From: Neurospora intermedia
Taxonomy: Eukaryota > Ascomycota > Sordariomycetes > Sordariales > Sordariaceae
Reading direction: 5' to 3'
DNA: 64,000 nt
NCBI GenBank assembly: GCA_037102815.1
Contig: BTPP01000005.1
Location: 124,001 to 188,000, forward strand
How positions within the stretch are numbered: position 1 is the first letter of the stretch; each line of letters starts with the position of its first letter. Both the position numbers and the translations under genes were made by a program. Shown here piece after piece: positions 34,591-45,325 of the stretch. The notes under the pieces are model-generated. The model was not told the DNA's origin. It saw only the letters and a program-made list of their open reading frames with translations, and did not search any database.

Positions 34591-35777
34591 ATGATTACCC
34601 TAGGCTTGATCTACACCTTGGTATGCCACCACATTCAGCCTTCATACAATTGACGTTGTCGCCGACAAGATTGACTAACACCCCTTCACAGATCATCCTC
34701 ACCCTCCTCGCCTTCGCCATATACGAACACATCCACGCCCAATCCCTCTCCCTCCCCATCTCCCCAGGTCTAACCATCTTGACCATCCTCCTCCCCATCC
34801 TCTCCGCTCTCAACACTGCCTACCTCTACCGCGTCACTACCACCACGAGTCCCAACCAACAAAACCCGCCAAAGTTCATAACCGCCCACTCCTCCTCCTC
34901 CCAAACCCTACAAACAACCCAACTCGTCCTCTCCCTCATCCTTCTGAGTTTAGCCACCTCCTCACTGACCTCCTCCCCTTTTTCCTCCTTTCCCAACTCC
35001 GGTCCCGGGTCCATCGAACACTGCGCCCTCGAACAAACCTGGTCGCACTTCTTCCGGGCGCACGACGCCGACACCATCCGCAAGATCCAGGATATCCTGG
35101 GATGCTGTGGGTTCCGCAGTCCAAAGCACATGAGTTGGCCTTTTCCGAGCGCAGGAAAGGGTACCGAGCAATGTGGACAGATGTGGCCTGAGAGAAGGGA
35201 GGGGTGTGCAAGCAAGTGGGAAGGGGAGTTTAGAGGGGTGATGGGTGGAGAGATTGGAGTCGTCGCGGGGGTTTTGGTGGTGCAGATTTTGGGGTGGGGG
35301 GTGGGGAGGTGGATGGCGACGAGGAGAAGTACGAGGGCTGCGAGGGCAACGAGGAGGAGAGGAGGACAGGACGGGAGGGCTACGATGGGTGGAAGAGGAA
35401 GGGAGGGGAGTGGGATGGTTAATGGTGAGGGACATGAAAGTAATGCAGGGAACGGAAACAATAGCTGGTGGAATAAACTTCTACAGAGCTTTGGAGTGCC
35501 GCATGGGGATGAGGAGGATGGCTATCGGGGATTGGAAGATGGAGGAGCTCAACGGAGGCCATTGCTTGGTGCGGGACAGAATGGAGAGGGCCATGTTGGG
35601 ATTGAGGAGGTTGATGATGATGAAGATGGGGAGGGAAGGGATGTGGAGAGGGGAGGGAGTGACGAGGAGAGTAGGTCGGGTAGTGAGAGAAGGGGCGGGA
35701 ACGGATATGGAAGTGCTACTTCGAGGGTGCAGCCGAGTGGGATTCATGTTGCTGATCCGTGGGCCGAAGGGAACTAA
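34591..35777 (+). CDS. Tetraspanin-like four-helix membrane protein with long charged tail, two exons
   Basis: Exons 34591-34620 and 34692-35777 encode 371 residues. Hydrophobic segments lie at about 1-22 (MITLGLIYTLIILTLLAFAI, joined across the intron), 36-55, 95-115 and 205-225. The large loop between segments 3 and 4 carries the tetraspanin hallmark CCG (DILGCCGFRSP) with further Cys residues (EQCGQMW, REGCASKW) that would form the usual disulfides. Fungal tetraspanins organise plasma-membrane domains and in some species are needed for appressorium or ascospore function. The C-terminal 145 residues are unusual: first Arg/Gly-rich (RRSTRAARATRRRGGQDGR), then acidic and Ser/Gly-rich, all encoded by very G-rich DNA. 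Which fungal tetraspanin class it belongs to is uncertain. Confidence 0.83.
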
Positions 35778-36050
35778 GAACAAAGGCGGTTGTGAATGCT
35801 TGCGGTGCAAGAGCGTATCGGGACTCGGGACACGAGATTAGAAGCAAGTGCTAGGCAACAGGTATCTTGGTGTGTTTGACAAATTGGCATGAAGTGTTCA
35901 TACAACAATGTAGTGTTTTCTCCGTCACAGTTATTAGACCATTGGACAGCCAGTGAAAGGAATTTCAGTGGCACGTACATGATATACATCCCTACCACTA
36001 CCATATATCAACCTCCTTGGATATCAGACCTACACCAATAAACCATAACC

Positions 36051-38420
36051 TCACCCCCTCTTAGTAGCCTCAACCCTCAACACCTCCAGCGCCTTCTCCA
36101 ACTCCTTCACTCTCTCCTCACCAAACCCACCATTCTTCTTCTTCTCCCCTTCTTCATCCATCCCCTCAGTAATCCTCACCCTCTCCACCGTCCTCCCCTC
36201 CGCCCTCTTCACATTACACACCGCCCCCTGTCCCTCACCAACAAACTCCCTCCAAAACCTCCTCGCCTCCGCAAACTCCACTAACGTCCACGCTTTTCCT
36301 TCCCTGCCGGCTCTGGCTGTGCGTCCCACCCTGTGCACGTACGATGTCTCGGAAAGGGGGAGGTCGTAGTTGATTACGTGGTCGAGGTTCGACAAATCAA
36401 TACCACGGGATACCAAGTCGGAGGCGACCAGGATACGGAGCTTTCCGGAAGTGAAGGCGCGCAAGGTGCGTAAGCGGACTGAAGTCTTGGTGGAGGAGGT
36501 GAGGGTGCCGATAAGAGGGGCAAAGGAAGGGGGGAGGAGGAGGGAGAGAAGGCGCGAGAGGCGGAGGGCGGATTGGTTGGAGGCTGTGAAGATGAGGGCG
36601 GTGGTGGGGAAGGCTGCTGCCTTTGCCTTTGATGTGGTGGGCTTGGACACAGACTTGGCCTTTCTTGTTGTTGGCTCGGCTTCGCTGTCGGAGTCGGAGT
36701 CGGAGTCGGAGTCGGAGTCGGAGTCTGAGGAGGAATCGGAGGATGAATCGGAGGAGGAGCTGGATGATTCTGATCCAGCAGCGACGTCCTCGCCGTTGAT
36801 AGGAACCATGTACTTGCTCTGTAACAGATCCACCAGGTACAACGGCTTGAGACTTGGCTCGGTGATCTTGATGGCGTATTCCTTGAGGGTGGCGGGAATC
36901 GCCAGATCACCAGCCTTTGCACCCTCCAAAACCACCAGTTTTGGCCTTGAAAGCTTCAGCCCGTTCAACAGCGTGATATCTCTTGTCATGGTTGCTGACA
37001 AAATCACCTTCCTCGGTCCCGTCTTGTTGTTTGCCGCAAAATCTCTCGCGCCAGGCTTGCTGATAGCCAACTTCTCGTTCACCACATCCAACCACTGCTG
37101 AAAGTCTTGCGCAAGAAGCTTGTCAGCTTCGTCGACCACCAACCACCGGACATAATCGAGCGTGAAGCCCTTGGTCTTGGTGATGTGCTCCACCAGACGA
37201 CCCGGCGTGCAGATGAGGATATCGACCTTGGGCACATGCTGAATGACGTGATACGGCAACGGCCGCTTCAGCTGCAGATCAAGTTCCTCCTCCTCCTGCT
37301 CGCTGTCCCCATCCAGATCCACCAACTGCTTCTGCCTCTCCAACCACTTTTGGTAACCCTTGGGATCGTACTTTTGCTCCGTCCCCATGATCACCCCCTG
37401 CTCCTCCTTAAACGGCCGGTTTCCCATCGCTGTCCCTACCTTCACCCTCTTCCCGCCACTACTCCCCGCGAACGCTGCCGCGCAGGCCTCACACGCCTGC
37501 TGGACTTGCTGCACCAAATCTCGTGTCGGCAGCACAATCACTCCCCTGAGCTTGGTCGTCTGGCTCAGCGCAATATCCTGCACTATCGGTAACACATACG
37601 CCAGCGTCTTTCCCGAACCAGTAGGAGCAGCCACCACGACGTCACCCTGAAGATCGGGGTTAGGCAACAGCAAAGGAAGGGCAGCCGTCTGCACGGCAAA
37701 AGCGTCTTTGAATCCCTTTGTAGCCAGAATCTTGGCTGCCTCGGCGGAGATGCCTAGCTCTGTAAACGGTTTCCTGGTTTCGGCGGTGACGCGAATGGGG
37801 TTGGCAAGCCAGGGGGGAAGGGTCTCGTAGGTGAGTTTGGAGGAATCGACGACGACGGGGGCAGGTTGGGGAAGGGGACCGAGGTCGTATACGGGTTCTT
37901 CGGGTTCTGGCGTGTCTTCCTTTCCGTCGCCCTGTAGTTCCTTCAATTTGAGAGCCTTTTCGACCTTTTCAAAGACGGAGCGATGGCGTTGGCGGATGTG
38001 GTCATCTTCGAGGTCGGCGGGTTTTTCGAGGACGCTTTCCTTCTTTTTCTTTTCCCTCTTTGGCTTCTTGGGTTCCTTCTTTATGGGTGATGTATCTGTT
38101 GTCGTCGTCTCGGGTTGCGCCTCGTCTTTCTGTTGTTGCTGCTCGTCGTCGTTGTCGTCGGTCTTGGTTTTCTTTCGTGGGGGCTCTTCAGCGTCGTCGG
38201 TGTCGCGTTGCTTCTTTGACTTTTTCGACTTGGACTTGGGTTCCTCTACTTGTTGTACTGGTTCCTCGGCGACGGTCTTTGATTGAGTGTTTGCGACAAA
38301 GTCGTCGTCGCCAAAGACAATTCGTGCTGGTTGCGCTGGTGCTTGCGACACTGGTTGCGACGACACGGGGGCCGCCGCGCCGCCTGCTGGCTTGGGTGGG
38401 GGGATGTATCTGTTGTACAT
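36051..38420 (-). CDS. dbp6: DEAD-box RNA helicase Dbp6 (DDX51 type)
   Basis: Nucleolar ATP-dependent RNA helicase needed for early 60S ribosomal-subunit assembly. A single exon encodes 789 residues. The N-terminal 200 residues are low-complexity, with Lys/Glu-rich runs typical of nucleolar proteins. Helicase motifs in order are: the entry region [17 protein letters not shown] (about 235), motif I APTGSGKT (about 264), [19 protein letters not shown], motif II DEAD (about 428), motif III SAT (about 472), [10 protein letters not shown], and motif [13 protein letters not shown] (about 696). Motif Ia as PTRDL and the spacing match the Dbp6/DDX51 group. A Ser/Asp run, (DS)n, encoded by a hexanucleotide repeat, interrupts the C-terminal RecA-like lobe. 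It is divergent from PIG-A. Confidence 0.93.
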   Translation of the reverse strand: MYNRYIPPPKPAGGAAAPVSSQPVSQAPAQPARIVFGDDDFVANTQSKTVAEEPVQQVEEPKSKSKKSKKQRDTDDAEEPPRKKTKTDDNDDEQQQQKDEAQPETTTTDTSPIKKEPKKPKREKKKKESVLEKPADLEDDHIRQRHRSVFEKVEKALKLKELQGDGKEDTPEPEEPVYDLGPLPQPAPVVVDSSKLTYETLPPWLANPIRVTAETRKPFTELGISAEAAKILATKGFKDAFAVQTAALPLLLPNPDLQGDVVVAAPTGSGKTLAYVLPIVQDIALSQTTKLRGVIVLPTRDLVQQVQQACEACAAAFAGSSGGKRVKVGTAMGNRPFKEEQGVIMGTEQKYDPKGYQKWLERQKQLVDLDGDSEQEEEELDLQLKRPLPYHVIQHVPKVDILICTPGRLVEHITKTKGFTLDYVRWLVVDEADKLLAQDFQQWLDVVNEKLAISKPGARDFAANNKTGPRKVILSATMTRDITLLNGLKLSRPKLVVLEGAKAGDLAIPATLKEYAIKITEPSLKPLYLVDLLQSKYMVPINGEDVAAGSESSSSSSDSSSDSSSDSDSDSDSDSDSDSEAEPTTRKAKSVSKPTTSKAKAAAFPTTALIFTASNQSALRLSRLLSLLLPPSFAPLIGTLTSSTKTSVRLRTLRAFTSGKLRILVASDLVSRGIDLSNLDHVINYDLPLSETSYVHRVGRTARAGREGKAWTLVEFAEARRFWREFVGEGQGAVCNVKRAEGRTVERVRITEGMDEEGEKKKNGGFGEERVKELEKALEVLRVEATKRG
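36687..36725 (-). repeat. GACTCC hexanucleotide repeat inside dbp6
   Basis: About 6.5 perfect copies of a 6-bp unit (GGAGTC on the plus strand) encoding alternating Asp-Ser. Its length is likely to vary between strains. Confidence 0.9.
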
Positions 38421-38939
38421 TGTGACTGTGACTGTCAGTTATTGCCGGTGGTCAATTGACTACGTGAGAAAGTACCGTAGGAAGCATACGTACTCTGTCT
38501 GTTGTTGACAATCCGAAGATGGAAACCAAATCGAAACTCCGAAGCTCGAAAAGAAAACAAAACAACGAATGACGGAGCTCCATCCAGAAAGTGGATCCCA
38601 ACTTTTTTCTGGGGATCACCAGAATTGCCAAGTCTTACCGCCCGTCTAGGCCCCTGCTTATCGTTATCAGTGGATCCTCCAGCATCACTTACCCCTGGAA
38701 TGCGCACCTTGGCGGTCCACGGCTGCCAAGACATGGGACGTCTTCAGTTGTCGATGGTCGGTCGTCTGTTTACACTTGACTGTTCACTCCCTCTCATTTG
38801 CAGGGGCAACTCGCCTCACTCACTAACACACACTCATCTCAACATGAACCATCCACCATCACCACCACAACAAAGCCACATCTAATATCATCACCAAGAA
38901 AATAAGGCGGGCACCAATGTGACCCATACAATACCCATC
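38421..38939. promoter_or_regulatory. Divergent promoter region, dbp6 (-) and PIG-A (+)
   Basis: The 519 bp between two divergent starts. It must hold both core promoters and leaders. No obvious site stands out by eye. Confidence 0.55.
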
Positions 38940-40609
38940 ATGGCGCCCACCTACCGCATCGCCATGGTCTGCGACTTCTTCTTCCCCCAACCCGGCGGCA
39001 TCGAATCGCACATCTACCAACTGTCCACCAAGCTGATCGACCGCGGCCACAAAGTCATCATCATCACGCATGCCTACGAAGGGCGAACAGGGGTTCGGTA
39101 TCTCACCAACGGACTCAAAGTTTATCATGTACCGTTTCTCGTCATCTACCGGAGCGCCACCTTTCCGACTGTGTTCTCGTTCTTTCCCGTTTTCCGGAAT
39201 ATTGTGTTGAGGGAACGGATCGATATCGTGCATGGCCATGCTTCTCTGTCGAGTCTGTGCCATGAAGCCATCTTGCATGCTAGGACGATGGGACTAAGGA
39301 CCGTGTTTACGGATCACAGTCTGTTTGGGTTTGCAGATGCGGCGAGTATTCTCACAAACAAGCTGCTCAAGTTTGCGTTGAGCGACGTGGACCATGTCAT
39401 CTGTGTTTCTCATACTTGGTATGTTCCCTCTCATCCCCCCCTCTCTACTTTAACTTTAACCTCCTACTAACAAAGTGACACAGCAAAGAAAACACGGTCC
39501 TCCGCGCCTCCCTCGACCCCCTCATGGTCTCGGTAATCCCCAACGCCGTCGTCGCCGACAACTTTCGTCCACTAGGCTACCCAACCACAACATCCACCCC
39601 TCCCTCCTCCATCTCCTCCCCCATCCCCGGCCTGCCCCCCAACCCATCCTCCTCCCTTTCCTCCTCTCTAACCCCCCCGCGCCGCATCTTGGGTCCTCAC
39701 GACCCCATCACCATCGTCGTCATCTCCCGCCTCTTCTACAACAAAGGCACCGACCTTCTCACAGCCGCCATCCCCCGCATCCTCGCCGCCCACCCCAACA
39801 CGCGCTTCATCATCGCCGGCTCCGGTCCCAAATCCATCGACCTCGAACAAATGATTGAGCAAAACGTGCTCCAAGACCGCGTCGAGATGCTCGGTCCCAT
39901 CCGCCACTCCGAAGTCCGCGACGTCATGGTGCGCGGGCACATCTACCTCCACCCCTCGCTAACCGAAGCCTTCGGTACCGTCATCGTCGAAGCCGCCTCG
40001 TGCGGCCTTTATGTCGTCTGCACCCAAGTCGGCGGCATCCCCGAGGTCTTACCAGGGCACATGACGGTATTTGCCAAACCCGAAGAAGACGACCTCGTCG
40101 CCGCCACGGGCAAAGCCATTGCCGCACTAAGGCGGAACGAAGTGCGCACGGAGCTGTTTCATGAACAGGTCAAAAACATGTACAGCTGGACCAACGTAGC
40201 GGAGCGCACTGAGAGGGTGTATAATGGGATATCGGGCGCCATCAGCGAAGCAGAGTTCTACGGATATGATCACCTGAAAGATCGCCGGAACGGAAGTAAC
40301 GGGTCGTGGACGGCGGTTACGGCCACAAGGGGGATGAGGAGCGGGGTGCAGAGTTTTGCCCTGATCGATCGGCTTAAAAGGTACTATGGCTGTGGAGTCT
40401 GGGCGGGCAAATTGTTTTGCGTCTGCGTGATTATCGATTATTTGATCTTCTTGTTCTTGGAATTGGTCTTTCCCAGGGAAAGTATTGATATCTGTCCGGA
40501 TTGGCCGAGGAAGAAAAAGGTGGTTGATACAAGGAGGGAAGGGGGCGGGTTGGAGTGGGGCGACGTGGAGGAGTATCGAAGGCGGTCGAGGCCTTCGAGA
40601 TTGAGGTGA
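38940..40609 (+). CDS. gpi3: PIG-A/Gpi3 catalytic subunit of GPI-N-acetylglucosaminyltransferase, two exons
   Basis: ER-membrane GT4 glycosyltransferase that transfers GlcNAc from UDP-GlcNAc to phosphatidylinositol, the first step of GPI-anchor synthesis. Exons 38940-39418 and 39484-40609 (CATACTTG|GTATGT to CACAG|C) encode 534 residues. The start [20 protein letters not shown] is the first ATG in frame. Conserved elements include [56 protein letters not shown], and the EX7E-type motif [15 protein letters not shown] (about 321-335). A C-terminal transmembrane helix, [18 protein letters not shown] (about 473-490), anchors it with the catalytic face cytosolic. A Ser/Pro-rich insert follows the PNAV motif. 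No frame disruption is seen. Confidence 0.95.
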
Positions 40610-41691
40610 GCATGAGAAGGACGAGCGACTGTGGGGTTGTTACTATTTGTAGCTTTATTGGGTATCATTTGCTTGCTTGTCGGTCATGTAATCCTGTTAT
40701 TAGCGACAATCTGTTTTGGAAATACTAGGTAATTAGAGATCTCGTTCGTTCGACATACTCCATGGGTAGATGTTGGTCTGGAGGTCCAATCTCGATTTCA
40801 ACTTTGCGATATGATCAACTTGACACATCCATCCTTGTACTTCAAATCACCCCTGGTCTATTCACCTACCAGGTTCAGTTCAACACAAATCACCACCATC
40901 AAACTCATTGACACATACAGATAGGTGGTAATGGCATCTTTACTTGCTCTGCTGCACGCTCATCGGTCTCACAGGCTGCTGGCACTATCTTGACATGTTT
41001 ATACACCTCAACAGGGTATTGCCTCTCTCCATTACTTGGCCCACAGGGCTGCGTCTCATAACATCATGACTTCCCAACTCCGTACATTGTGGAAATCCCT
41101 TCCCTGTCTCCATGCTTCCTCCTGTCATCGACACCCAATGCATCCCAGCTAGCCGCTTGCACCGAGCAGAGCGTTTATCCCCAGCGAACCTGATATAATG
41201 GATATGAAAACCGCCCAAACTCCTTTTGTCCTGTTGATCCGTAATGCCTTGTCACTATTTTCCACTTCAAACCAAAAAAAGAAAATGAGCAAAAGACCAA
41301 TCCAATCCAACCCCAGTAAGGCGCCAATGATCCTGAAAGCAACCAAGATGAAGAACAAAGTGAAAAGCAGCATCGAGAGCCTATGGTCAGGCGAAGCTGC
41401 TATAAAGCGACAATGAAGATAATGCGCCATGGTGGGCTCGTGCTGATGTGTAGCTGTGCTCCATAACCTCGATAAGGACAGGATGGTCAACATTGCGCAG
41501 GTACGACTCATATGCCATAACGCCATAAACAAATAAAACAAACAGATGGGTATCAAGAAAAAAAAATAAAAAAATTCGGGGTGGTCGCCCAAGATAATGA
41601 CACCACCTCACGAAACTGGTATACAGCACAGGTGTGGCTGTGTATCACTGGCGTCCGACGCCGATGATGAACATTGTTCATATAAAGTGCA
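40610..41691. other. Convergent intergenic region
   Basis: About 1.1 kb between the ends of PIG-A (+) and the RasGEF (-). It probably consists of two long 3' UTRs. Nothing else is recognisable. Confidence 0.55.
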
Positions 41692-44600
41692 CTAAACTTG
41701 AGCAGAGGTAGGCAAGCCATGCGTAGAATGGTTGTGCCTGATCCACGAGAACATGTTGGAACCCGAGGATGGGCCCTCCACCGGAGACTGCAATTGCTCC
41801 TTCGGCTCCAGCAGCAGACTCTGACGGTAGTGCAACACCTGAGCAGGCGTCCTTCCGGTCTTCTCAATCTCCCGCGCCCTTTCAATCTGCGAGACGATCC
41901 ATTCCTGGAAGTCCGGAACTTCGGTGAGGCGGTAGGGCATCTGGAACCGCTGCAGCTCACCGATGCACTTGGCCGTCTTCATGTGCTTGTCGAAGTTGAC
42001 CACCGTCAGGCCCGTGTCAGTCGTCTTTTTGGCGGGATTACCCGCATCAATGAAGGTGAGATCGGTCAGGAACATGCCGACGTACGGAAGGCAGGGAGGG
42101 ACCTGGTCGGCGAGCCGAGCGCGGAGGGCCTTGTGGTTTTGGCCGATCTCGACAATGGCCTGCAGAGACTTGAGCGTCTCCTTGCGCCTCGAGCTGATGG
42201 TGTCCCACGTCATCCGCAGGCGCTTGATGCTCGAGTCGTTCAAGGCGCACGTGACGGCCATCAGACCGTCGTAGTTGTTCAGAGCAAGAAACTGGCTGCC
42301 GATCTTGATCCAGTGCTTGATGATGGCGGCTCTCTTCTTGATCTCATCGAATTGGAGGATAGTGTCCACCACGAGGTTGGACAGTCCGGTGGTGAAAGTC
42401 GACATGGCCTTGACGTTGGGTGCGCCAACTCCCTTGTTCTTGGTCCACTTGGAGCCGAGAAGCTCTTTAGGAGTGATGGAGCAGAAAAGACCGATCTGCT
42501 TGATGGTGATTTGGCGAGCGATCTCAAGCGGGTCAAAATCCATGATGGATGGGGAGACACCACCAGCCTTCCAGTTGGTGAGTGCGTGCACTTGACCCCT
42601 TGAGAGATTGGGCGAAGGGAGAGGCGTCTCGGCGGAAAGGAATTGAGAGCCAGAAGTGCCCGTCTTGGAGATGGAGGCAACCAAACGGGGCACAAGAGTA
42701 CCGCCGCTGTTAGCCACCTTCTCGGCGAGGTCAAGCAGTCGCTTTCCAGCAGAAGGCAAAAGCTCTGTGAGTTTGGACTCGGCAAAGTCCTTGATCACGG
42801 GCAATGCTTCCGCGTCAGTTTCTTCCTGCCAATGCGATTCCATCCAGCTCTTGAAAACATTGTACGTCCTAAGCTTGACAGGGGCAGCAACATGCGGAGC
42901 CTCTCCGACGTAGTTGAAGCGGTCAATTAGGGCCTCAGCAAACTTGAGCGGCGTGCAGAACAAGCGGAAGGTGAGGTAGAATGTGGACACAAACATGGCA
43001 TCAGGAGTCGACTCATGAGTAGTGAGACGTTCAACCAGCGCCGGAAGGGAACCTCCAGTCACTTGGCCTTCCTTGTTGAAAATCAGCTCATGAGCATACG
43101 TCTTCTCGAGTAGCTTAAACTCGGCATCGTCGCTATCTTCACTAAGTGTTGTACTGTCGGACAGGCTCACGTTAGATGCCGAAGGATGGTGGTTTCCGGG
43201 AGCATGGGTGAGATCCGGTGTTGTGGCCCGAGTGGATGACTGTGAGACCATGCTTGACTCCGATGTCCGGCTGATATAGGTAGTAGCCGATGCGGAACTC
43301 GAGGCAGTCATGCTCTCGGCCCTGAAAGAATGGAACTCGCCATCTTGGGCGGCGGATGCCTCGGTAGGGCTGTAATCATGCGCAGGCGGGATCTCGGTAG
43401 AGAGCTTGGGAAGAGAAGGTAGCGATGAACGGAGAGAAGACACTGATGAGGTGTTCTCAGCAGGTGCCGAGTCTTCAATGGCCTCCTGTGACGTTTCCAC
43501 AACTGGAGTCGAAACAAGCGGAACATCAGGGAGTGGTTTGTTGAGCTCCAGACTTGCTGGCCTTGGAGCGGGCGTAGAGGCGGTTGTGACAGTTGTCGAC
43601 ATGGTCAACGCCTCCGATCTGCTAGAATCAGCAACGCTGATTGAATCCACAGCACGAGTATCCTTCGCGTCCAGAACAGCGTCAAAAGCAGAAAAATCAA
43701 AGCCTAAATCAAGACTGTTGTCCTCGAACTCGAACTCGAAATCGCCAATCTGTCCAATAACCCACTTTGTCTTGTCGTAGCAGGTCCCGCTGAGTTTGAC
43801 ACAGCCCACAGCGGCAACGTGCAAGCGGCGGCCTTCCTTGGGAACGATGGCATCTTCCATGTTTTGGGTGAGAACTTCGCGTGCTGTTTGGTAAAGGTTT
43901 TCGATGCGATCGTACATGACGGCACGAAGCGGAGCCAATGTCTCGATGCTGAGAGAGTTTCGCGCCGAGACAACGTCAATCACCAGCAGCAAATCCCCAC
44001 CAGTTGTAATGGCTTGCTTGACACCGAGAGCTAGCTGAGGACGGGATACACATTCCAATTGCAGACGGCCCATCAAGCAAGCAAGGTGAGATACAAGGAT
44101 ATCTTGGCTCTTGGTGAGACGTTCGGAGACGAGCTTGTGGGCCTGTGAGAGCGGCGAAGAGCCAGCCAGACTGACGCGATGGCAAATGGTTGCGGACGAG
44201 AGACGGTTGGCAATTTCAGGAGAAGTCCCACGAGACAACCGGTTAGTATTTGTACTCGGTTGGTAGGCGGGAGACAAACGGCCGTTTGTGGGGGCCTTGC
44301 TTGTTTCTGATGACGTCGGCTCGGTTGCGCTTCCGTTGCTGTCTGCACGGGAGCGTGCATCAATGGCGTCGCTGGATCTGGCCAGAACCACAGGATCGGT
44401 GTTTGATGTTAGGTCTTCCTCCTCCATAACGGTCTCCATGATCATCACTGATGTCAGTCGAATGGACTTGTCGTTCTGAATCATGTCAAAGAATTCGGCC
44501 GCCCTGAGCGCAATTTTGAAAGCTCGCAGAATCAGGTTGTCCACCAGTTCATTAATCTGATGTTCTGTTGCGCGAAGCACCCTGTGAGAAGCTTTCAGCT

Positions 44601-45325
44601 TTCTGTCCAACCTCCTGCCCGTCTGGGCCAGCGCTCTAAGTTCGTCATTGATTGTCCTTCGGCTCTCCCTGAGCTCAACATGTCGTTGCAGGATTGAGGA
44701 GTCTTTCTGCAGACACCCAGTGTGCTCCTGTCAAAGTATTAGCAGGGGAGAGCAAAATATAACTTGACGGGCGTTGACAACGTACCAGCAGATATCGCAC
44801 ACCACCAGCAATGCCCTTCATGAACTTGTTGCCATTGAACAATTCCCGGCTGTCTATGCATGCACATCGCATGAGATCCCAGAAACTGACCAGGGCTCCG
44901 AGAAGAATTCTCATCTCTTCTGGGTTGTAGGGAACACAGTAGTTAGTCGGAAGCCATCCCCTAGAGCCATCTTTCAACAGAGTGCCATCAGCCCAGCCGT
45001 TTGTGTGCACTGAATGCACCAAGACGATGTCCTTTTCCTTGAGTGGCAGGGTGACGGCCGAGTCCGTCATGACATACTCGGGGTGAAAGGGGTAAACAGC
45101 CTGGAGAAAGTTGTGAAAGATGGGAGGAGGATTGCTGACATGGCTGTCGATCAAGTTGTCGCTTTGGGATGTCATTTCGGATTGGGTAGAGCGGGTAGAT
45201 GCGCGGTTCGAGCCTCGGTTGGACCCATTGTTGTTATATGGTTCGCTTGTCGAGTCGGCCTTTTGTATGGTCAAAGGGGCTACCTGCAGGCTTGATCGCA
45301 TGGGTCGGCTACTCTGCGATGCCAT
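41692..45325 (-). CDS. cdc25: SH3-domain Ras guanine-nucleotide exchange factor, Cdc25 family, two exons
   Basis: Activates Ras-type GTPases by promoting GDP release, upstream of cAMP or MAP-kinase signalling. Exons 45325-44786 (180 codons) and 44727-41692 encode 1191 residues. Near residues 70-130 is an SH3 domain: AVYPFHPEYV, then LPLKEKDIVLV, then GWADGTL and GWLPTNYCVPY. A helical region follows, then about 300 disordered Ser/Thr-rich residues. The RasGEF-N (REM) motif starts near 736 (GGSLPALVERLTTHE, STFYLTFRLFC). The catalytic Cdc25 domain runs from about 910 to 1150: EIARQITIKQIGLFCSITPK, NNYDGLMAVTCALNDSSIKR, then PCLPYVGMFLTDLTFIDAGN. This order matches fungal Cdc25 proteins. The large gene-free region upstream may be regulatory. 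Confidence 0.94.
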
